Shown here: piece by piece, positions 1-8,041 of the stretch
How positions within the stretch are numbered: position 1 is the stretch's first letter
Layout of the letters: each line of letters opens with the position of its first letter
DNA from: Vulcanimicrobiota bacterium
GTDB lineage: Bacteria > Vulcanimicrobiota > Vulcanimicrobiia > Vulcanimicrobiales > Vulcanimicrobiaceae
Assembly (NCBI GenBank): GCA_027459645.1
Contig: DAIDHQ010000041.1
Location: 1-49,118, forward strand
Length of the DNA stretch: 49,118 bases
Reading direction: 5' to 3'
Notes under the pieces: model-generated
The model's input: the letters and a program-made list of their open reading frames with translations, nothing else
Databases searched by the model: none
Told to the model about the DNA's origin: nothing
Translations under genes and position numbers: made by a program

Positions 1-1
1 C

Positions 2-208
2 GCGGTAATGGTTCGCTTGAACCAGGATGCCGATGCAGATAATCTGGCTTCGACCAACCTTCAATCGGCAGAGTCGAACCTGCGGGATCTCAGCGTGGGA
101 CAAGCAACGACGGAGTTTACGAAGCTGCAGGTACTCGTACAACTGGGTTCATCGCTGCTCGCTCAGGCGAACTTGAACCCCCGAACGGTGTTGGGCTTGT
201 TCAGATAG
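2..208 (+). CDS. fliC: Flagellin, C-terminal end (partial)
   Basis: This is the 3' end of a gene that begins before the window. The 68 visible residues match the conserved C-terminal helix of flagellins: ADADNLASTNLQSAESNLRD, then a T.LQVLVQLGSSLLAQAN stretch and a terminal VLGLFR. In flagellins this helix packs with the N-terminal helix to form the D0/D1 core of the filament and carries the export and chaperone-binding end. The frame is open to the window edge, so the in-frame ATG at position 8 is internal and not the start. No clear terminator follows in the roughly 120 bases before the next gene. It implies a motile cell, although no other flagellar gene is in the window. Confidence 0.85.
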   Translation, partial: AVMVRLNQDADADNLASTNLQSAESNLRDLSVGQATTEFTKLQVLVQLGSSLLAQANLNPRTVLGLFR

Positions 209-326
209 CCGCGCCGGATTTGTAAGGTCGAACGACTCAATACACCTTGCGCGCGGACAGCGTGCAGCCCCGCGTTTCCGCTGTACCGGAAGGATCGCGG
301 TCGTCGGTTACTCCGAGCGACCGCTC

Positions 327-743
327 CTAACCCGTTACTGCTGCGGCCGGCGACACGAGCGGGTTCGGTCCGTATTTGTTCTCGCCGGCCGTGCCCGGAA
401 GCAGCGTAAAGACTAGAACGGCGATGTTGCCCATCGGCAAGAACGACAACAAATACAGCCAACCGCTCAGATTCGCGTCGTGCATCCGGCGAATCGTCAC
501 GGCGAGCGACGGAATCAGCGACGCGAGCATGTACAGCACGAACGGCGCGACGGAGATTCCAACGACGACGCTCGACTGCGTGTCGTTCGGCTTGTTCGAC
601 GAGACGATCGCTGCGACGATCGGCGGAATCACGAGCAGCATGATAACGATGAAATGGAAGAGGACGAACCACCAGTATTCACCCAGGGTGGAACGTCCGC
701 TAAACTGCGCGTATCTCTTCCAAGCAAGGACGTAAAAGTCCAT
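327..743 (-). CDS. DUF805 family membrane protein (copy 1)
   Basis: A 138-aa inner-membrane protein of the DUF805 (YhaH-like) family. The N-terminus has the family pattern: an aromatic WKRYAQFSGRSTLGEYWWF segment, then a hydrophobic helix, a second pair of helices around residues 60-85, and the hallmark RRMHDANLSGWLYL (family R.LHD...SGW). I count about four membrane segments. The family's function is unknown. It starts 4 bases after the stop of a paralogous gene at 748-1152 on the same strand, so the two form a tandem, probably co-transcribed pair. The C-terminal tail NKYGPNPL resembles the paralog's NQYGPDPR, which supports a local duplication. Confidence 0.8.
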   Translation of the reverse strand: MDFYVLAWKRYAQFSGRSTLGEYWWFVLFHFIVIMLLVIPPIVAAIVSSNKPNDTQSSVVVGISVAPFVLYMLASLIPSLAVTIRRMHDANLSGWLYLLSFLPMGNIAVLVFTLLPGTAGENKYGPNPLVSPAAAVTG

Positions 744-747
744 TTGT

Positions 748-1152
748 TTATGCGGTCGCGGTTGCGGCTACCGACGCGCCCCGCGGATCCGGGCCGTATT
801 GATTCTCGCCGGACGTACCTTCCATGATCGTCAAGACGAGAAGCCAGATCCAACCGATGAACGGCACGAGCGCGATGAATATCCACCAGCCGGATTTGTT
901 GATATCGTGCAGCCGCCGAACGGTCACGGCGAGCGACGGCACGATCGCGGCAAGGCAATACGCAAAGTACGGCAAGGTGAGAACCCACCCACCGCCGTTA
1001 CCATTCTGCACCATGCCTATCCCCATGTAATAAGGGATCGCAAGCACGATCGTAACGATGAAGTTGAAAAGGGCGAAATACCAGTATTCCGCGCGGCGCG
1101 CGCGACCCGAGAACTGAGCGTACTTCTTCCAGACGCCTGTGTAGTAGTTCAC
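748..1152 (-). CDS. DUF805 family membrane protein (copy 2)
   Basis: A 134-aa paralog of the neighbouring DUF805 protein. It shows WKKYAQFSGRARRAEYWYF at the N-terminus, the RRLHDINKSGWW hallmark near the middle, hydrophobic segments before and after it, and a GENQYGPDPRG tail. The start is GTG, chosen because a strong GGAGG lies about 4 bases upstream and the conserved N-terminus begins right there. It is the first gene of the leftward pair and is divergent from the DUF72 gene at 1270, so the roughly 117-base gap must hold promoters in both directions. No specific function can be assigned. Confidence 0.8.
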   Translation of the reverse strand: MNYYTGVWKKYAQFSGRARRAEYWYFALFNFIVTIVLAIPYYMGIGMVQNGNGGGWVLTLPYFAYCLAAIVPSLAVTVRRLHDINKSGWWIFIALVPFIGWIWLLVLTIMEGTSGENQYGPDPRGASVAATATA

Positions 1153-1269
1153 GTTTCCTCCAATCGTGCAACGGGGAGGCTCCGGAAAGGAACCCCTGTA
1201 CCCTTTGTATCGTACTACGAAATCCGCAACAGCGTTGTGCTTGAGACGCCAAGCGGGTACGTTCGTAGC

Positions 1270-1998
1270 ATGATTCGGATCGGCACGAGCGGCTGGGTGT
1301 ACGGAAGTTGGCGCGAGCGCTTCTATCCCAAGGGGCTCGGGCAGCGCCGTTGGCTTTCACACTACGCACGGCTCTTTAACACCGTCGAACTCAATGCGAC
1401 GACGTATCGCCTGCCCAAAGCGGCGCAAATCGACGCATGGTGCACGGCGGTCCCGGCCGATTTTAAATACACCGTGAAGCTGAGCCGTTTGATCACGCAC
1501 CGCCGGGATCTCCCTCCGCGCGTCGACGTGTTTCTCGAAAACTATTTCGAGCGGACGCGGTGCTTCCAACCGGAAAAACTCGCTCAGATCCTCGTTCAAT
1601 TTCCGCCCTACCTGGAACGCGACGACGCGCACCTGTCCGCGTTTCTGGCGAAGCTGCCGCCACAGTACCGCTACGTCGTCGAATTTCGGAACCAATCCTG
1701 GTTCGCACCCGCGGTGCGCGACGTGCTCGCGGCGCATGGGGCCGCGTTCTGCATTCACGATTACCCGCGGTTGCGCGTCCCCCGATGGGTAACACGCGAC
1801 GACGTGGCCTACGTGCGTTTTCACGGTTATACGGGACTCAACGTCGGTTCCTATCCGCGGCGCGCCCTCAAGCGCCGTTCGGAGACCATCTGCGCCCTCG
1901 CCGGCGAAGCGCGCGATGTTTACGTGTACTTCAACAACGACACCGATGCCGCAGCTCCGCACGATGCGCTCGTCTTACGGGAGATTCTATGCGTGTAA
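1270..1998 (+). CDS. DUF72 (YecE-like) TIM-barrel protein
   Basis: A 242-aa DUF72/YecE family protein, close to the usual family length. Recognisable features are the start MIRIGTSGWVYGSWRERFYP, the TVELNATTYRLP strand, the FKYTVKLSRLITH segment, VVEFRNQSW and, near the C-terminus, AYVRFHGYTG and VYVYFNNDTDAAAP. These give the family TIM-barrel with conserved E, H and N residues. The biochemical role is not established. The frame stays open upstream to 799, but the family N-terminus begins at the ATG at 1270, so the longer reading was discarded. Its stop is about 60 bases from the end of the convergent barrel-protein gene, with no obvious terminator between them. Confidence 0.85.
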   Translation: MIRIGTSGWVYGSWRERFYPKGLGQRRWLSHYARLFNTVELNATTYRLPKAAQIDAWCTAVPADFKYTVKLSRLITHRRDLPPRVDVFLENYFERTRCFQPEKLAQILVQFPPYLERDDAHLSAFLAKLPPQYRYVVEFRNQSWFAPAVRDVLAAHGAAFCIHDYPRLRVPRWVTRDDVAYVRFHGYTGLNVGSYPRRALKRRSETICALAGEARDVYVYFNNDTDAAAPHDALVLREILCV

Positions 1999-2059
1999 AG
2001 ATCGCCGAAAAATCGACCGGCGCCGTTTTGGCCGATGCGCCGACGCAAAGAAGACGCGC

Positions 2060-2755
2060 CTAGTGCCAATAGCTCAAGCCAACGTAGGGCCCGTTGAAGC
2101 CCGAATCGGTTGCGAATGCATTCTTGGCAAACCACGTGTCGCTCATGAAGCCGATGCGGAAGTTCCACGGCGAGGTGAGATTCGGCCGGAAATTTACGCC
2201 GGCTTCGGCGCGCAGGATAGCATACGCTCCGGCCTCCAATTGGCCGCCGCGAATATCCGGATAGTACCAAGCGCTGTAATAGAACGAGCGCGGCGTATAA
2301 TAATCGGCCCAACGATCTATACCGACGCCGAAGCCGCGCAAGTTGTAGGTGTTCGTGAAATCGTAGACGGTCGAATAGTCGTAGTACCCGACCCCGACGC
2401 CGAGCGGTAGATCGGGCCTTCCAAGTTCGACGTCGAACTGATCGTCGATCTCGTTGTAATCAAACCACCAGCGCTTCGGAAAACCGCCCGGCAAATACGT
2501 CGAGGATTCACGCTGCCAATGCAGCGCGTTGGCAAAGCGCGCTTTCGGCGTCGCCTGAAATTCGTAGCGCAGCGCGACGTTCGTGCTCGTGCCGCGGCCT
2601 TGTTCCCATTCGTACCCCGAGGTGCGCAGAAAGCTTTGCTCGACGTCGATCGTAACGTGGTTCGGTTCGGGAGGGGGCGTTGCAACCGGATAGACGGGCG
2701 AGGGCATCGGCAACGGCGTCGCCGCAAAAATCGCGCCGAGCAACAGCGCGATCAA
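2060..2755 (-). CDS. Putative secreted beta-barrel protein, unknown function
   Basis: A 231-aa protein I do not recognise by family. The first roughly 20 residues are hydrophobic and followed by a proline-rich linker (PMPSPVYPVATPPPEP), consistent with a signal peptide. The rest alternates aromatic and polar residues in short segments, for example NVALRYEF, GVGVGYYDYSTVY, RSFYYSAWYY and FRIGFMSDTWF, and ends in VGLSYWH. That is the look of an outer-membrane beta barrel, so the organism is probably diderm. The start ATG overlaps the stop of the upstream panE gene by 4 bases, so it is translationally coupled to the end of the nrdR-dut-panE operon. The functional link to those genes is unclear. 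Confidence 0.6.
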   Translation of the reverse strand: MIALLLGAIFAATPLPMPSPVYPVATPPPEPNHVTIDVEQSFLRTSGYEWEQGRGTSTNVALRYEFQATPKARFANALHWQRESSTYLPGGFPKRWWFDYNEIDDQFDVELGRPDLPLGVGVGYYDYSTVYDFTNTYNLRGFGVGIDRWADYYTPRSFYYSAWYYPDIRGGQLEAGAYAILRAEAGVNFRPNLTSPWNFRIGFMSDTWFAKNAFATDSGFNGPYVGLSYWH

Positions 2756-3735
2756 CCGCGCACGCCCTTAGCGAGCGCTTTGACCCGATGCATCTCCGCT
2801 TCGACTTCGGCGACGAGTGCGTCGGGGCGTTCGCGGTATTTCGCCCACAGTTGCGGCATGTTGGCGATGTCCTCGAGCACGCGCGCGTAGACTTCGTTCA
2901 CCGGCGTCGGCACGCCGTACGCGCGGCCTGCCGATGCCACCGCGCCGTTGAGGTACGGCACCTCGGTCTGTGGTTTTCCCGCGCGCAGATCGAGCAAGAG
3001 CGAGGGCGCCTTCGTACCGCGCCCTTCGGCGACGCGTCCGCCCATCACGCGCCGTGCGACGGGGCTCGGGAGCGCCGCTGCGGTAAAGAGCGCGTTGATC
3101 GGATAGCGCGGCAGATCGATCGGTTTGACGTTCATCGCTGCCATGACCGCGCGACCTTCGCGAATCATGCGAATTTCCAGCGTAAAGATTTTCTCGAAAT
3201 GCACGAGGCGGTTCGGAAGCACGTTGAGAATCGCGCAACTCGCGTTCGCCACGACGTTGAGCGCGAGTTTGCTCCATTTGAGCGAACGCCAATCATCGAC
3301 GACTTTCACCTTGATGCCGGAACTCGCAAACGTTGCGACGAGCCAGTTATAGGCGCTCGCTCCAACCGGAGCCAGCGCGAGGCCGCCGTCCTTCGTGGCG
3401 ACGACGTTCCCTTCACGATCGCGATCGACGGGAACGGTGAGCGCCGCGGCGACGACGTTGTCGGCACCGAAAGCTTCCGCGAGCTTCTCTTCGTTTCCGA
3501 CGCCGTTTTGCGGCGTCACAAAAACCGTATTCTTCGGATCGGGAATCGCGCGCCGCAGCGTCTCTATTGCGCCGTCGGTGTCATAGGCCTTGACCGTAAC
3601 GAGCGCAACGTCGGCCTGGAACGGCGTTACGTCTTCGAGCGCACGCGGCGCGTACGCTACCTCGACGCCGATCCCGCCCAAGAGATCGCCGAGATAGGTT
3701 CCGACCGCCCCGCGGCCAACCACGTAGACCTTCAC
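2752..3735 (-). CDS. panE: 2-dehydropantoate 2-reductase
   Basis: Ketopantoate reductase (ApbA/PanE family), 327 aa. It makes pantoate from 2-dehydropantoate with NADPH, in the pantothenate and coenzyme A pathway. The N-terminal Rossmann motif is [18 protein letters not shown] central [12 protein letters not shown] segment, the [13 protein letters not shown] segment carrying the catalytic Lys and conserved Asn, and the C-terminal helical domain with [18 protein letters not shown] all fit the family. The gene overlaps dut by 4 bases upstream and the barrel gene by 4 bases downstream, placing it inside a tightly coupled operon. No other pantothenate gene is in the window. Some ApbA-family members act on other 2-keto acids, so substrate is inferred. 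Confidence 0.85.
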   Translation of the reverse strand: MKVYVVGRGAVGTYLGDLLGGIGVEVAYAPRALEDVTPFQADVALVTVKAYDTDGAIETLRRAIPDPKNTVFVTPQNGVGNEEKLAEAFGADNVVAAALTVPVDRDREGNVVATKDGGLALAPVGASAYNWLVATFASSGIKVKVVDDWRSLKWSKLALNVVANASCAILNVLPNRLVHFEKIFTLEIRMIREGRAVMAAMNVKPIDLPRYPINALFTAAALPSPVARRVMGGRVAEGRGTKAPSLLLDLRAGKPQTEVPYLNGAVASAGRAYGVPTPVNEVYARVLEDIANMPQLWAKYRERPDALVAEVEAEMHRVKALAKGVRG

Positions 3736-4202
3736 GACGATACCCCCGTGCTTCCGAAACCGCCGGCTCCGCGAATCGATTCCGGCAATTCGTCCACCAC
3801 GTCGAACTGCGCTCGCGACACCGGAGCGACGATCATCTGCGCGATGCGATCGCCGCGACGGATCGTTACCGGTTCGGTACCCAGATTCGCGAGCAACACT
3901 TGAACCGGCCCGCGATAATCGGCATCGATCGTGCCCGGCGTGTTAAGACACGTTACTCCCGATTTGAGCGCTAGGCCGCTGCGAGGGCGGATCTGCGCTT
4001 CGAAGCCGGGCGGCAGAGCGATTGCAAGCCCCGTCGGCACGAGCGCGCGCGCGCCGGGCGCAAGCACGAGTTCTTCGCGCACCGCCGCGCACAGATCGGC
4101 ACCGGCGGCTAGATCGCTCATGTAGGAAGGGAGCGGCAAGTCTTCGCCTTCGGGTAAACGCTTGAGCGCGACCCGCACGCACGTATCCATACGTCGCGTC
4201 AC
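3732..4202 (-). CDS. dut: Deoxyuridine 5'-triphosphate nucleotidohydrolase (dUTPase)
   Basis: A 156-aa trimeric dUTPase that hydrolyses dUTP to dUMP and pyrophosphate, keeping uracil out of DNA and feeding dTMP synthesis. The five family motifs are visible: AGADLCAA (motif 1), RPRSGLALK (motif 2), [17 protein letters not shown] (motif 3), [13 protein letters not shown] (motif 4) and the glycine-rich end [10 protein letters not shown] (motif 5). The start overlaps the nrdR stop by 4 bases. Sitting directly after the ribonucleotide reductase regulator makes functional sense, since both control deoxynucleotide pools. Confidence 0.93.
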   Translation of the reverse strand: MTRRMDTCVRVALKRLPEGEDLPLPSYMSDLAAGADLCAAVREELVLAPGARALVPTGLAIALPPGFEAQIRPRSGLALKSGVTCLNTPGTIDADYRGPVQVLLANLGTEPVTIRRGDRIAQMIVAPVSRAQFDVVDELPESIRGAGGFGSTGVSS

Positions 4203-4651
4203 TTAGAAAGAAGTTGCGATAACTCTTCTCGGAAACTCTCGATGTCGCGAAACGAGCGATAGACGCTCGCGAAACGGATATAGGCGACGGGGTCGAGATT
4301 CTTGAGCGCCTCCATCAGCTTCTCGCCGACCATCGTGGAGCTGACCTCGCTCTCGCCGCGCGCGAAGAGCTCGCGTTCGAGATCGGCGGCCACCGCCTCC
4401 ATCTGGTTTTCCGAGATCGGGCGCTTTTCGCACGCCTTGCGCAACCCGTTGATGATTTTCTCGCGGCTGTACTGCTCGCGGCGTCCGTCCTTCTTTACGA
4501 CGAAGAGGCGGGGCGCTTCCATCCGCTCGTAGGTGGTAAAGCGATGCTTGCAGCGCGGGTCTAGACACTCGCGTCGCCTCCGGACCACCGTTTCATCGTC
4601 GCGCGAGTCGACCACGCGGGTCTCACTCTTGCGACACGTCGGACAAATCAG
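4199..4651 (-). CDS. nrdR: Transcriptional repressor NrdR with CTG start
   Basis: NrdR, 150 aa, represses ribonucleotide reductase genes by sensing ATP/dATP. It has an N-terminal zinc ribbon (ICPTC, then [10 protein letters not shown]) and an ATP-cone ([17 protein letters not shown] and downstream). No ATG, GTG or TTG precedes the zinc ribbon: starting at the first GTG (4615) would cut off the first Cys pair. An in-frame stop lies just upstream, and the only well-placed codon is CTG at 4651-4649, 6 bases after AGGAG. I therefore read it as a CTG start, which restores normal family length. The second Cys pair has four residues between the cysteines instead of the usual two. A TATAAT promoter lies about 30 bases upstream, and dut follows with a 4-base overlap. 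Confidence 0.85.
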   Translation of the reverse strand: MICPTCRKSETRVVDSRDDETVVRRRRECLDPRCKHRFTTYERMEAPRLFVVKKDGRREQYSREKIINGLRKACEKRPISENQMEAVAADLERELFARGESEVSSTMVGEKLMEALKNLDPVAYIRFASVYRSFRDIESFREELSQLLSK

Positions 4652-4681
4652 GTCGCTCTCCTACATGTAGTGGGTCTTCGT

Positions 4682-4711
4682 ATTATACGGTACTACTGAT
4701 AGTAAAAGCAA
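4682..4711 (-). promoter_or_regulatory. Sigma-70-type promoter of the nrdR-dut-panE operon
   Basis: On the minus strand a perfect TATAAT (-10, 4682-4687) follows an 18-base spacer after TTGCTT (-35, 4706-4711; three of six consensus bases). Transcription would start about 20-25 bases before the AGGAG of nrdR. The -35 abuts the terminator hairpin of the upstream DUF5679 gene, so the two units are cleanly insulated. I see no convincing NrdR box. Confidence 0.6.
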
Positions 4712-4746
4712 AAAGGCCGCCCCGCTTCCAGTGCGGGCGGCCTTTT
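4711..4746. terminator. Bidirectional intrinsic terminator after the DUF5679 gene
   Basis: A perfect 12-bp inverted repeat: AAAAGGCCGCCC (4711-4722) and GGGCGGCCTTTT (4735-4746) with a 12-base loop. Both orientations have a T run after the stem. It sits about 50 bases downstream of the small leftward DUF5679 gene and just upstream of the nrdR promoter. Confidence 0.85.
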
Positions 4747-4797
4747 CAAACCTGCGATTCTAACGATCTCCGGCCGATGCCGGCGTAGCGGGCGATG

Positions 4798-4947
4798 CTA
4801 CGAGGCAGCACCGATCTTGAACATTTTCGTGCCGCATTCAGGGCACTTACCCTCGGTCGCCGGGCGACCGTTCTTCATCGTGATTTGGACGGCGTCTTTG
4901 ATTTGGCGCTTCGTCTTGCACTTGACGCAATAGGCTTCTGCTGCCAC
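4798..4947 (-). CDS. DUF5679 small zinc-ribbon protein
   Basis: A 49-aa protein starting at GTG 8 bases after GGAGG. It carries two Cys pairs, AYCVKCK near the N-terminus and GKCPECGTK near the C-terminus, separated by IKDAVQITMKNGRPATEG. This is the DUF5679 pattern, a small treble-clef or zinc-ribbon-like protein. The role is unknown. It is a single-gene unit: dprA diverges from it only 30 bases away and a strong terminator follows. A TATACT-like -10 lies on the minus strand at 5047-5052, inside the 5' part of dprA, without a clear -35. Confidence 0.8.
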   Translation of the reverse strand: MAAEAYCVKCKTKRQIKDAVQITMKNGRPATEGKCPECGTKMFKIGAAS

Positions 4948-4976
4948 CTGAGGATCCTCCGACGTGGGACGGCGAG

Positions 4977-5897
4977 TTGCGGCTGGCCCTATTCGGGCCT
5001 AGCCGCACGCCCCCTTCGGCGGGATCGGGGGGCGTGGATGGTGCGGAGTATATCACGCGCGAGCAGATCGAGGAGCGCCGGGCCGAGCGAGGCTTCGCCT
5101 GGACCGGCGAGGGGCTCTGGTGGCGCGGCAGCCTGGAACCCCTTGGGCGGCCCAGCGTGGCCATCGTAGGCACCCGTGCCGCGACCGGCTACGGCCGGCG
5201 CCTGGCTACCGCGTTCGCCCGCGACCTGGGAAGCGCAGGCTGCTGCATCGTCTCCGGTTTGGCGCTGGGCATCGATGCTGCGGCCCACGAGGGCGCCTTG
5301 GCCGTCGCAGCCCCTACCATCGGCGTGCTGGGAGGCGGCCATGCCGCCTTCTTCCCGCCACGCAACGGCGCACTCGGCGAACGCATCGTCGCGGCAGGCG
5401 GCGCCGTGGCTTCCCTGTGGCCGCCGGCCCATCCCGCGTTCCCGCACCAATTCCTCGAACGCAATGCCGTTGTCGCAGCCTTGGCCGATGCCGTCGTCGT
5501 CATCGAAGCGCCGCTGCGCAGCGGCGCGCTCAACACCGCGAACTGGGCCGCCGAGCGGATTCCGGTCCTAGCCGTCCCGGGCGACGTCGACCGCCGCCAC
5601 GTGGCCGGCTGCCACGCCCTGATCCGCGACGGCGCGATCCTGGCGCGCAGCGCGGCCGACGTGCTTGAAGTGCTTTCGCTCCCGGGACAGACGGCATACG
5701 CGGATTCCGTTCCGGAGCGCGAGGGGCTCGAAGGAGCGATCGTTCGTGCGCTCGCCGGAGGTGAAACGTCGATCGACGCGCTTGCCTCCGCGGCGCAAGC
5801 GCGCACGCCCGACGTACTCGCCGCGCTTGCCGTCCTCGAACTCGAAGGCATCGTCTGCGTCCGCAACGGCCGCTATGCGCTCGCACGCTTCGCCTAA
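4977..5897 (+). CDS. dprA: DNA-processing protein DprA
   Basis: DprA/Smf, 306 aa as called. It binds incoming single-stranded DNA during transformation and loads RecA. The Rossmann-like core shows VAIVGTRAATGYGRRLA, IVSGLALGIDAAAHEGAL, GVLGGG, a FPHQFLERNAVVAALADAVVVIEA segment, SGALNTA, VLAVPGD and LIRDGA. A C-terminal winged helix follows from about residue 245 (GAIVRALAGGETSIDALA). The usual ARGID reads ALGID here, losing a normally conserved Arg. The start is uncertain: TTG at 4977 is the longest reading; GTG at 5034 would give about 287 aa and still keep the core. It is the first of a rightward group with rlmH and argS. Confidence 0.85.
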   Translation: MRLALFGPSRTPPSAGSGGVDGAEYITREQIEERRAERGFAWTGEGLWWRGSLEPLGRPSVAIVGTRAATGYGRRLATAFARDLGSAGCCIVSGLALGIDAAAHEGALAVAAPTIGVLGGGHAAFFPPRNGALGERIVAAGGAVASLWPPAHPAFPHQFLERNAVVAALADAVVVIEAPLRSGALNTANWAAERIPVLAVPGDVDRRHVAGCHALIRDGAILARSAADVLEVLSLPGQTAYADSVPEREGLEGAIVRALAGGETSIDALASAAQARTPDVLAALAVLELEGIVCVRNGRYALARFA

Positions 5898-5913
5898 CTG
5901 CTATGCTTGCTAG

Positions 5914-6375
5914 ATGCAGATTCGCCTCATCGCGGTGGACAAGCTGCGCGCGCCGTATGCCGTGGACGCATGCGCCGAATTTCGCAAGCGCTTGCGTCCG
6001 TATTTCCCGCTCGAAGAGGTGGAAGTGCGCGCAGCGGCCGGCGGAGATCCGCGCTCGGCGATCATCGATGAAACGGCGCGAATCCTTAAGTTGCTGCGTC
6101 CCGATGAAACGGTGTGGCTGCTGGAACGGACGGGAACGGCATTTTCCAGCGAAGCGTTTGCGCGCGAACTCGACGCGCTCGTCCACGGGGGCACGTCGCG
6201 GCTGACCTTTGTCGTAGCCGGAACCTACGGCGCCGGAGATGCGCTGCTGGAACGCGCCGACGTGCGCTGGTCGCTCTCGCCGCTGACGTTTCTTCATGAG
6301 TGGGCGCGGATGATCGTGCTGGAACAACTCTATCGCGCGGCGAAGATTTTACGGAATGAACCCTACCATCACTAG
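5914..6375 (+). CDS. rlmH: 23S rRNA (pseudouridine(1915)-N(3))-methyltransferase RlmH
   Basis: A 153-aa SPOUT methyltransferase of normal length for RlmH, which methylates pseudouridine 1915 in helix 69 of 23S rRNA on the assembled 70S ribosome using SAM. Features are the start MQIRLIAVDKLR, VWLLERTGTAFSSEAFA, the trefoil-knot cofactor segment LTFVVAGTYGAGD, SLSPLTFLHEWARMIVLEQLYRA and the C-terminal YHH that reaches the partner active site. It begins 16 bases after dprA and overlaps the first 20 bases of argS, so the three are probably one transcript. Confidence 0.92.
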   Translation: MQIRLIAVDKLRAPYAVDACAEFRKRLRPYFPLEEVEVRAAAGGDPRSAIIDETARILKLLRPDETVWLLERTGTAFSSEAFARELDALVHGGTSRLTFVVAGTYGAGDALLERADVRWSLSPLTFLHEWARMIVLEQLYRAAKILRNEPYHH

Positions 6376-8041
6376 TGCGGTACTGCCGGAGGACGCACTC
6401 GAAGCCTTTGCCGGAGCGGTGCGCGACGCGGTCGCCGCGCGCTATCCGCAAGCCGAAGCGGCAAACGTCGCGTTCGAAGCGCCGCGCCGTCCGGAGTTCG
6501 GCGATTTCGCGACCAACGTCGCGTTTTCGCTGGCAAAGGTTGCGCGCCGTTCGCCAAACGACGTCGCGGCCGGAATCATCGCCGATCTCGAAGCCTCCGC
6601 ACCCAACGTCACCGCGCTCTTTGCTTCGATCGAAGCGGTCGCGGGGTTCATCAACCTTCGTCTCGCACCCGTCGTGTGGCAATCGCTCGTCGCGCGCATC
6701 GTACGCGACGGCGCATCCTTCGGACGCCGCGACGGCGATTCGCCGCGCATCTCGCTCGAATTCGGCAGCGCGAACCCGACTGGGCCCCTCGTCGTCGTGC
6801 AAGGCCGCGCGCTTGCAATCGGCGACACCCTCGCGCGCGCCTTTCGTTATTGCGGTTACGGCGTTTTCGTGGAATGGATCATCAACGACGCCGGAAGCCA
6901 GGTGGAGACGCTCGCGCGTTCGCTCTACGCGCGTTACTGCCAAAACTTCGATGCGTCGTACCCGTTCCCCGAAGACGGGTACCCGGGCGACTATCTGCTG
7001 CCGATCGCGCAGACAATTGTCGAGCGCGACGGTGAAAAATGGCGCGACGCTTCCGAATCCGAGTGGCTCCCGTATTTCGGTCAGTTCGGCCGCGACACGA
7101 TCGTTGCGGAACAACGCGCGAGCGCGACCCGATTCGGCGTGCAGTACGACCTGTGGCAGAGCGAAAAAGAACTGCGCGCAAGCGGCCGCATGGACGAAGA
7201 CCTTGCGAAGCTCGCGCAGATGGGGCTGATCTATGAATCCGACGGTGCGAAGTTTTTCCGCACCTCCGAGTTCGGAGACGACAAGGACCGCGTCATCATT
7301 CGCCGCGACGGCAGCCCGACGTACTTTGCACCCGACATCGCCTATCACTACGAGAAGCTCAGCCGCGCCGATCGCGTCATCGACATTCTCGGCCCCGATC
7401 ATCACGGCTATATCGGACGCTTGAAAGCTGCCGCGGCGGCGATGGGTTTCCCCGGACATCTCGAGATTATGATCTCGCAGCTGGTGTCGCTGATGCGCGG
7501 GGGAGAGACGGTCAGCAGCAGCAAGCGCGCGGGCAACATCATCACGCTCGACGACATCATCGACGAAGTTGGCGTCGATGCCGCACGCTTCTTTTTCGTC
7601 ATGCTCGCGACCGATTCGCCGCTTACGTTCGACCTGCAACTCGCAACCGAACAGAGCAACGAAAATCCGGTGTACTACGTGCAGTACGGTCACGCGCGCA
7701 TCGCTTCCGTGTTGAAAAACGCCGACGCTTCCGATGTGGAAGCCGCGCATGCGGTTCCGTCACTGGCGGCGCTTGCTGCGCCGGCGGAACTAGCCCTCGC
7801 GCGCCGCTTGGCGGAGCTGCCGAAGGTCGTTCGCGGCGTCGTCGACCACCTCGCACCGCACCGGCTGGCGAAGTATGCGCGCGACGTGGCCTCCGATTTC
7901 CATCAATTTTACAGCGAATGCCGCATCTTGGTCGACGATCGCGAAACAAGGCTCGCGCGCCTCGCCCTCTGCATCGCGGCAAAAACGGTGCTCGCCGAAG
8001 TTCTCGATCTCGTCGGCGTCAGCGCCCCGGAGAGCATGTAG
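6356..8041 (+). CDS. argS: Arginyl-tRNA synthetase with degenerate HIGH signature
   Basis: Arginine-tRNA ligase, 561 aa, normal length. The N-terminal Add-1 domain includes RRPEFGDFATNVAFSLAK. The catalytic domain begins with SANPTGPL, and the C-terminal DALR anticodon-binding domain ends in LGVSAPE-like LVGVSAPESM. The codons at 6791-6802, where HVGH or a close variant is expected directly after SANPTGPL, encode VVVQ, so both catalytic histidines are missing; the following GRALAIGDTLAR and EWIINDAGSQ are normal. The KMSKS-like loop is SSSKRAGN around residues 386-393, where ArgRS is often atypical. The reading frame is intact, so this looks like a lineage variant rather than decay. The gene overlaps rlmH and shares a base with the next start. 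Confidence 0.93.
   Translation: MNPTITSAVLPEDALEAFAGAVRDAVAARYPQAEAANVAFEAPRRPEFGDFATNVAFSLAKVARRSPNDVAAGIIADLEASAPNVTALFASIEAVAGFINLRLAPVVWQSLVARIVRDGASFGRRDGDSPRISLEFGSANPTGPLVVVQGRALAIGDTLARAFRYCGYGVFVEWIINDAGSQVETLARSLYARYCQNFDASYPFPEDGYPGDYLLPIAQTIVERDGEKWRDASESEWLPYFGQFGRDTIVAEQRASATRFGVQYDLWQSEKELRASGRMDEDLAKLAQMGLIYESDGAKFFRTSEFGDDKDRVIIRRDGSPTYFAPDIAYHYEKLSRADRVIDILGPDHHGYIGRLKAAAAAMGFPGHLEIMISQLVSLMRGGETVSSSKRAGNIITLDDIIDEVGVDAARFFFVMLATDSPLTFDLQLATEQSNENPVYYVQYGHARIASVLKNADASDVEAAHAVPSLAALAAPAELALARRLAELPKVVRGVVDHLAPHRLAKYARDVASDFHQFYSECRILVDDRETRLARLALCIAAKTVLAEVLDLVGVSAPESM

Noticed and set aside
799-1269. N-terminal extension of the DUF72 frame
   Set aside because: It overlaps the opposite-strand DUF805 gene, and the family N-terminus begins at 1270.
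5047-5052. TATACT as promoter of the DUF5679 gene
   Set aside because: No -35 at the right distance, so it is mentioned only under the gene.
6086-7750. 554-aa open frame on the minus strand
   Set aside because: It lies opposite rlmH and argS, whose products are clear families; long antisense frames are common in high-GC DNA. The translation has no family features.
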